From assembly GCF_016820585.1 (NCBI RefSeq), contig NZ_JADHDX010000004.1, forward strand, positions 212,444 to 276,443: DNA of 64,000 nt, written 5' to 3'. Position numbers and translations under genes: made by a program. This document shows positions 61,032 through 64,000 of this stretch, one piece after another. The notes under the pieces were generated by a model. That model was not told the origin of the DNA. It did not search any database and saw nothing but the letters and a program-made list of their open reading frames with translations. How positions within the stretch are numbered: position 1 is the stretch's first letter; every line of letters begins with the position of its first letter. The stretch is from Arthrobacter beigongshangensis (GTDB lineage: Bacteria; Bacillota; Bacilli; Bacillales_A; Planococcaceae).

Positions 61032-62429
61032 TTATTTCTTTAACTCATCCTTTGAAAAGTTAGCAATTTCATAATAATAATCACCGATGACGCGTAGTCC
61101 TTGATCGAAGTTTTCTAAATGGAAATGCTCATTAGGTGCATGGAAGTTTTCTGATGCAAGCCCAAAGCCCATTAAGACAACAGGTAGCTGTAAGATTTCA
61201 TCAAATGCTGCAACAATCGGAATCGATCCGCCACCTCGAATATAAGCAGTCGGTACGTGATACACTTTTTCATATGAGCGACCTGCTGCCTGAATAGCGG
61301 GGTGGTCAAACGGTGTAATGAACGGCTTTCCTTTGTCGAACTCACTCACTGTCACCGTTACACCTGCCGGTTTATGCTGCTCAATATGCGCTTTTAACTT
61401 ATCAATGATATCGTCTGGATCTTGGTCTGGAACGAGGCGGCACGTAATTTTAGCGCCGGCTTCTGCAGGCAGAACAGTTTTAATGCCTTCACCTGAAAAT
61501 CCACCAAATACGCCATTCACTTCAAGCGTTGGGCGAGTCCATGTGCGTTCCAAATACGAAAATCCTTTTTCTCCGAACAGTTCTGTCACGCCAACTTCCT
61601 TTTTCAACTCTTCTTCATCGAAACCAAGTGCCTTGTAAGCTTCGCGCTCCTCATCAGCCAATGGACGAACTTGGTCGTAAAACCCTTCAATGGCAATCGT
61701 CCCTTCCTGATCGCGGAACGAAGCCAATACCTCCGCTAGTGCATGAATCGGATTTGCCACGCCACCTCCGTACAAGCCAGAATGCAAATCGCTTTTCGCG
61801 CCAAGTACATCGATTTGTACGCCGCATAATCCACGTAAGCCATAACAAACCGCCGGGTGTCCTGGACCTTGCATACCTGTATCCGAAATAACAATGATAT
61901 CAGCCGCCAGCTTGTCTTTGTTCGCTTTAATATATTTCTCTAAATTGGGACTGCCGACTTCTTCTTCTCCCTCAATGAAAAACTTGACGTTAACCGGTAG
62001 GCTACCTGTTTTCTTCATCAGTGCCTCAACCGCTTTCACGTGCATGAACACTTGCCCTTTATCATCGCTCGCGCCGCGTGCAAATAATTTATTATCCCGA
62101 ATCTCGGGTTCAAATGGCGCACTTTCCCATAGATGCAGGGGGTCAACAGGCTGGACGTCGTAATGACCGTAGACTAAAATTGTTGGTTTGCCCTCTGCAT
62201 GGAGCCAATCACCGTACACAACCGGGTGCCCATCCGTTTCATCAATTGCCAAATTTTCGAGACCCGCCTTTTGGAATGAATCCTTTAGCCACTCTGCTGC
62301 CTTTTGCATATCCCCCTTATGTTCAGATAAAGAGCTAATGCTAGGAATACGAAGAAAATCCTTTAATTGTTCAAGATGTTCGTCACGTTGTTCTGTGAAA
62401 TATCCGTCTAATGTCTCCAAATGTGTCAA
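61032..62429 (-). CDS. M20 family metallo-dipeptidase
   Basis: About 465 residues. Zinc ligands in ILVYGHYDVQPVDPLHLW (His, with Asp two on), FARGASDDKGQVFMHVKAVE (bridging Asp), FFIEGEEEVGSPNLEKYI (catalytic Glu pair), DTGMQGPGHPAVCYGLRG and a late FGLASENFHAPNEHF His. The insert dimerisation domain starts near residue 200. It cleaves dipeptides, or related N-acyl amino acids, in the cytoplasm. TTG 62429 (MTHLETLDGYFTEQRDEHL) follows AGAGGG; a longer frame upstream has no signal. Confidence 0.9.
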   Translation of the reverse strand: MTHLETLDGYFTEQRDEHLEQLKDFLRIPSISSLSEHKGDMQKAAEWLKDSFQKAGLENLAIDETDGHPVVYGDWLHAEGKPTILVYGHYDVQPVDPLHLWESAPFEPEIRDNKLFARGASDDKGQVFMHVKAVEALMKKTGSLPVNVKFFIEGEEEVGSPNLEKYIKANKDKLAADIIVISDTGMQGPGHPAVCYGLRGLCGVQIDVLGAKSDLHSGLYGGGVANPIHALAEVLASFRDQEGTIAIEGFYDQVRPLADEEREAYKALGFDEEELKKEVGVTELFGEKGFSYLERTWTRPTLEVNGVFGGFSGEGIKTVLPAEAGAKITCRLVPDQDPDDIIDKLKAHIEQHKPAGVTVTVSEFDKGKPFITPFDHPAIQAAGRSYEKVYHVPTAYIRGGGSIPIVAAFDEILQLPVVLMGFGLASENFHAPNEHFHLENFDQGLRVIGDYYYEIANFSKDELKK

Positions 62430-62582
62430 TGCAATCCCTCTTTTCGAAATAATTTCGTTAATAGAAACAGTATAGCAGAACAGATGAAAATGGAGTAAGT
62501 AAGTCATACGTAAATATGAATAATATGGTATGCTAACTTAAATAACTACTTGAACGGAAACCAATATTGGGAGGAAGCGCTT

Positions 62583-63815
62583 TTGTTTATCGCACTTGGA
62601 TTTTTTTTATTTCTGTCGTTCTTCCTGTCGGGAAGTGAAACGGCACTAACCGCAGTAAATAGGATGAAGGTCCAGTTTCGTGCGGATCAGGGAGACGGGC
62701 AGGCAATTAGGCTGCAGCAACTGATTTCGAAACCGGACCGTATGATTACAGCTATTTTGATTGGCAATAATATTGCCAATATTATGATGCCGACAATTGT
62801 AACAATGATTGCTATCGATAAGGGTTTGAGTATCGGTATTTGGACAGGGATTTTGACGGTTGTGATTATCGTTTTTGGTGAGGTGTTGCCGAAGACGATT
62901 GCCGCGACGTTTGCTGATCGTGTTGCGTATATCGTTGCACCCGTGATTATTCTTTTTGTGAAAATTTTGACGCCGCTTACAGCAATTTTATCTTTGTTTA
63001 CGAACATTTTCATTCGGATTATTTCGAAAGGGACTGTGACGGAAGCGAAGTTAACGAAAGATGATTTGAGGTCGATGGTTGACATTGCTTCAATAGAAGG
63101 AACGTTTAAGCAAGAGGAATCAGATCGGTTGAAGGAAGTGCTTGATTTTCCGGACAAGGATGTGTCTGATGTCCTTGAAACGCACCGGACAGACATCGTT
63201 GGTTTGCCGATTGAAGCGACCTATGAAGAAGTGCGTGAAACGATATTGGAATACTTTTATACACGCTATCCTGTTTATAAAGACAATATGGATACGATTG
63301 TTGGCATGTTTTATTCGAAAATGTTTATTGCATGGTCGATGAACCCTGAGAAAACACTCGCTGAAATAATTGATCGTAATCCACTGTATGTCGTGCAATC
63401 TGCTAGTGTTGAGAAAGTATTCAAGATGATGCTTGCGAAGAAGAAGCATCTGGCGATTGTGTTAGATGAATATGGTGGAACGCTTGGCATTGTGACGCAT
63501 GAAGATATTATCGAAGAGATGATTGGTCAGGATATTGAGGATGAGACGGATATCGATGAAGAGGTATTTGTCTATCAGCACACAACTAATAAGCTTACGT
63601 GTCATGGGCGGCTTGAGATTGTAGAAGCGATGGAGCTACTTGGTATCGAATTACCGACGGATCACGACACGCTAGGCGGGTTCGTTTTACAAGAGTTAGA
63701 TCATGTTCCTGAGCCGGGAGAACGATTTACATATGATCATCTACTTTTTGAAATTGAGAAAATGGAACGAAGTCGGATTGTCCGGATGACGATTACAATT
63801 CGCGAAGATGAATAA
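62583..63815 (+). CDS. CNNM/CorC-type membrane protein with CBS domains
   Basis: About 410 residues. DUF21 membrane domain at 1-185 (FFLSGSETALTAVNRMKVQF, LIGNNIANIMMPTIVTMIAI, VFGEVLPKTIAATFADR), paired CBS domains about 195-320 (VSDVLETHRTDIVGLPIEAT, HLAIVLDEYGGTLGIVTHED) and a C-terminal CorC/HlyC domain (LGGFVLQELDHVPEPGERFT). Such proteins take part in Mg2+ or Co2+ efflux; annotation as hemolysin is historical. TTG 62583 is preferred because GGGAGG is well placed; a TTG at 62550 lacks a signal. Confidence 0.88.
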   Translation: MFIALGFFLFLSFFLSGSETALTAVNRMKVQFRADQGDGQAIRLQQLISKPDRMITAILIGNNIANIMMPTIVTMIAIDKGLSIGIWTGILTVVIIVFGEVLPKTIAATFADRVAYIVAPVIILFVKILTPLTAILSLFTNIFIRIISKGTVTEAKLTKDDLRSMVDIASIEGTFKQEESDRLKEVLDFPDKDVSDVLETHRTDIVGLPIEATYEEVRETILEYFYTRYPVYKDNMDTIVGMFYSKMFIAWSMNPEKTLAEIIDRNPLYVVQSASVEKVFKMMLAKKKHLAIVLDEYGGTLGIVTHEDIIEEMIGQDIEDETDIDEEVFVYQHTTNKLTCHGRLEIVEAMELLGIELPTDHDTLGGFVLQELDHVPEPGERFTYDHLLFEIEKMERSRIVRMTITIREDE

Positions 63816-63822
63816 AAATATG

Positions 63823-63860
63823 AATCCTTAAAACTAGGTGGACTAGTTTTAAGGATTTTT
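63823..63860 (+). terminator. Terminator of the CNNM gene
   Basis: AATCCTTAAAACTAG pairs with CTAGTTTTAAGGATT, followed by TTTT. The last T's are shared with the first hairpin of modular repeat copy C. Confidence 0.92.
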
Positions 63861-63989
63861 CACTTGAATCAGCAAATACATTTGCTGATTCAAGTGAAGC
63901 CTCCGGCGGATGTTAGGGATTTTGAGGGGAGTTAATTGTGCTGTGCACAATTCAAAATCCCAATCCAATTACGCCGAGGCGCAATTGAT
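63859..63989 (+). repeat. Modular hairpin repeat, copy C
   Basis: Hairpin TTCACTTGAATCAGCAAA / TTTGCTGATTCAAGTGAA (63859-63898), constant block GCCTCCGGCGGATGT (63899-63913), then GGGATTTTGA pairing with TTCAAAATCCC around AATTGTGC-TGT-GCACAATT, and the final stem CAATT-a-CGCC / GGCG-c-AATTG. Compared with copy A, the base changes in one arm are matched by changes in the other. It may continue past the window edge. Confidence 0.85.
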
Positions 63990-64000
63990 TGGTTAAGAAA

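Overview
The window looks like chromosomal DNA of a low-to-middle GC Gram-positive bacterium of the Bacillales, most likely a Planococcaceae member near Sporosarcina. This is an inference from gene content (NreC-type nitrate regulation, a lysine 6-dehydrogenase of the Geobacillus type, YheI/YheH, YtrA-like and YhgE genes), strong purine-rich ribosome binding sites, frequent TTG/GTG starts and many Rho-independent terminators. No intact insertion sequence, prophage or CRISPR array is visible.

Layout. 0-9 kb is an anaerobic nitrate respiration block: the 3' end of an NreC-type response regulator, a hemerythrin-like protein, a NarK-family nitrate/nitrite transporter fused to a PAS domain and preceded by two NreC-type palindromes, then a molybdenum cofactor cluster (moeB, moaB, reversed moaC, moeA, mobB, moaE, moaD, mobA, moaA). 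With mobA and mobB it can make the guanine-dinucleotide form that nitrate reductase needs. 9-14.5 kb on the minus strand is a tripartite tricarboxylate transporter (tctCBA) with its CitA/CitB-type two-component system. 14.5-21.6 kb holds a hydroxyacid dehydrogenase, a VOC protein, a hutG-gltS pair with a divergent LysR regulator, and a SEC-C/TPR protein.

21.7-56 kb is rich in export and antibiotic-protection genes, each with a local regulator: TetR with a DHA2 exporter; a tandem-domain MerR with an ABC exporter; a UvrA-like ABC protein; an ABC-F protein behind a 45-codon leader and a terminator; TetR with YhgE (two matching operators); a GntR/YtrA-like ABC operon with a perfect 24-bp operator; and the heterodimeric exporter YheI/YheH. 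Set into this block are a lysine catabolism operon (aldehyde dehydrogenase, lysine 6-dehydrogenase, acyl-CoA dehydrogenase) under a good cre site, two AIM24-family proteins, a ThrE-like split transporter and an EAL-type c-di-GMP protein. 56-64 kb holds housekeeping and unknown genes: a YusW-like lipoprotein, a DUF2804 protein, tRNA-Ala(GGC), a PAS-GGDEF protein, an amidase-domain protein, DegV, an M20 dipeptidase and a CNNM/CBS protein.

The most unusual signal is a family of about 130-200 bp modular repeats, three copies (2535-2665, 52085-52280 on the minus strand, 63859-63989). Each has a copy-specific long hairpin, then the constant block GCCTCCGGCGGATGT, then a closed set of stems whose two arms change together between copies. 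That covariation suggests a selected nucleic-acid structure, either a structured RNA or a hairpin-dependent mobile element. Other highlights are the NarK-PAS fusion, the ABC-F leader, and a six-unit 21-bp tandem array at 39070-39195.
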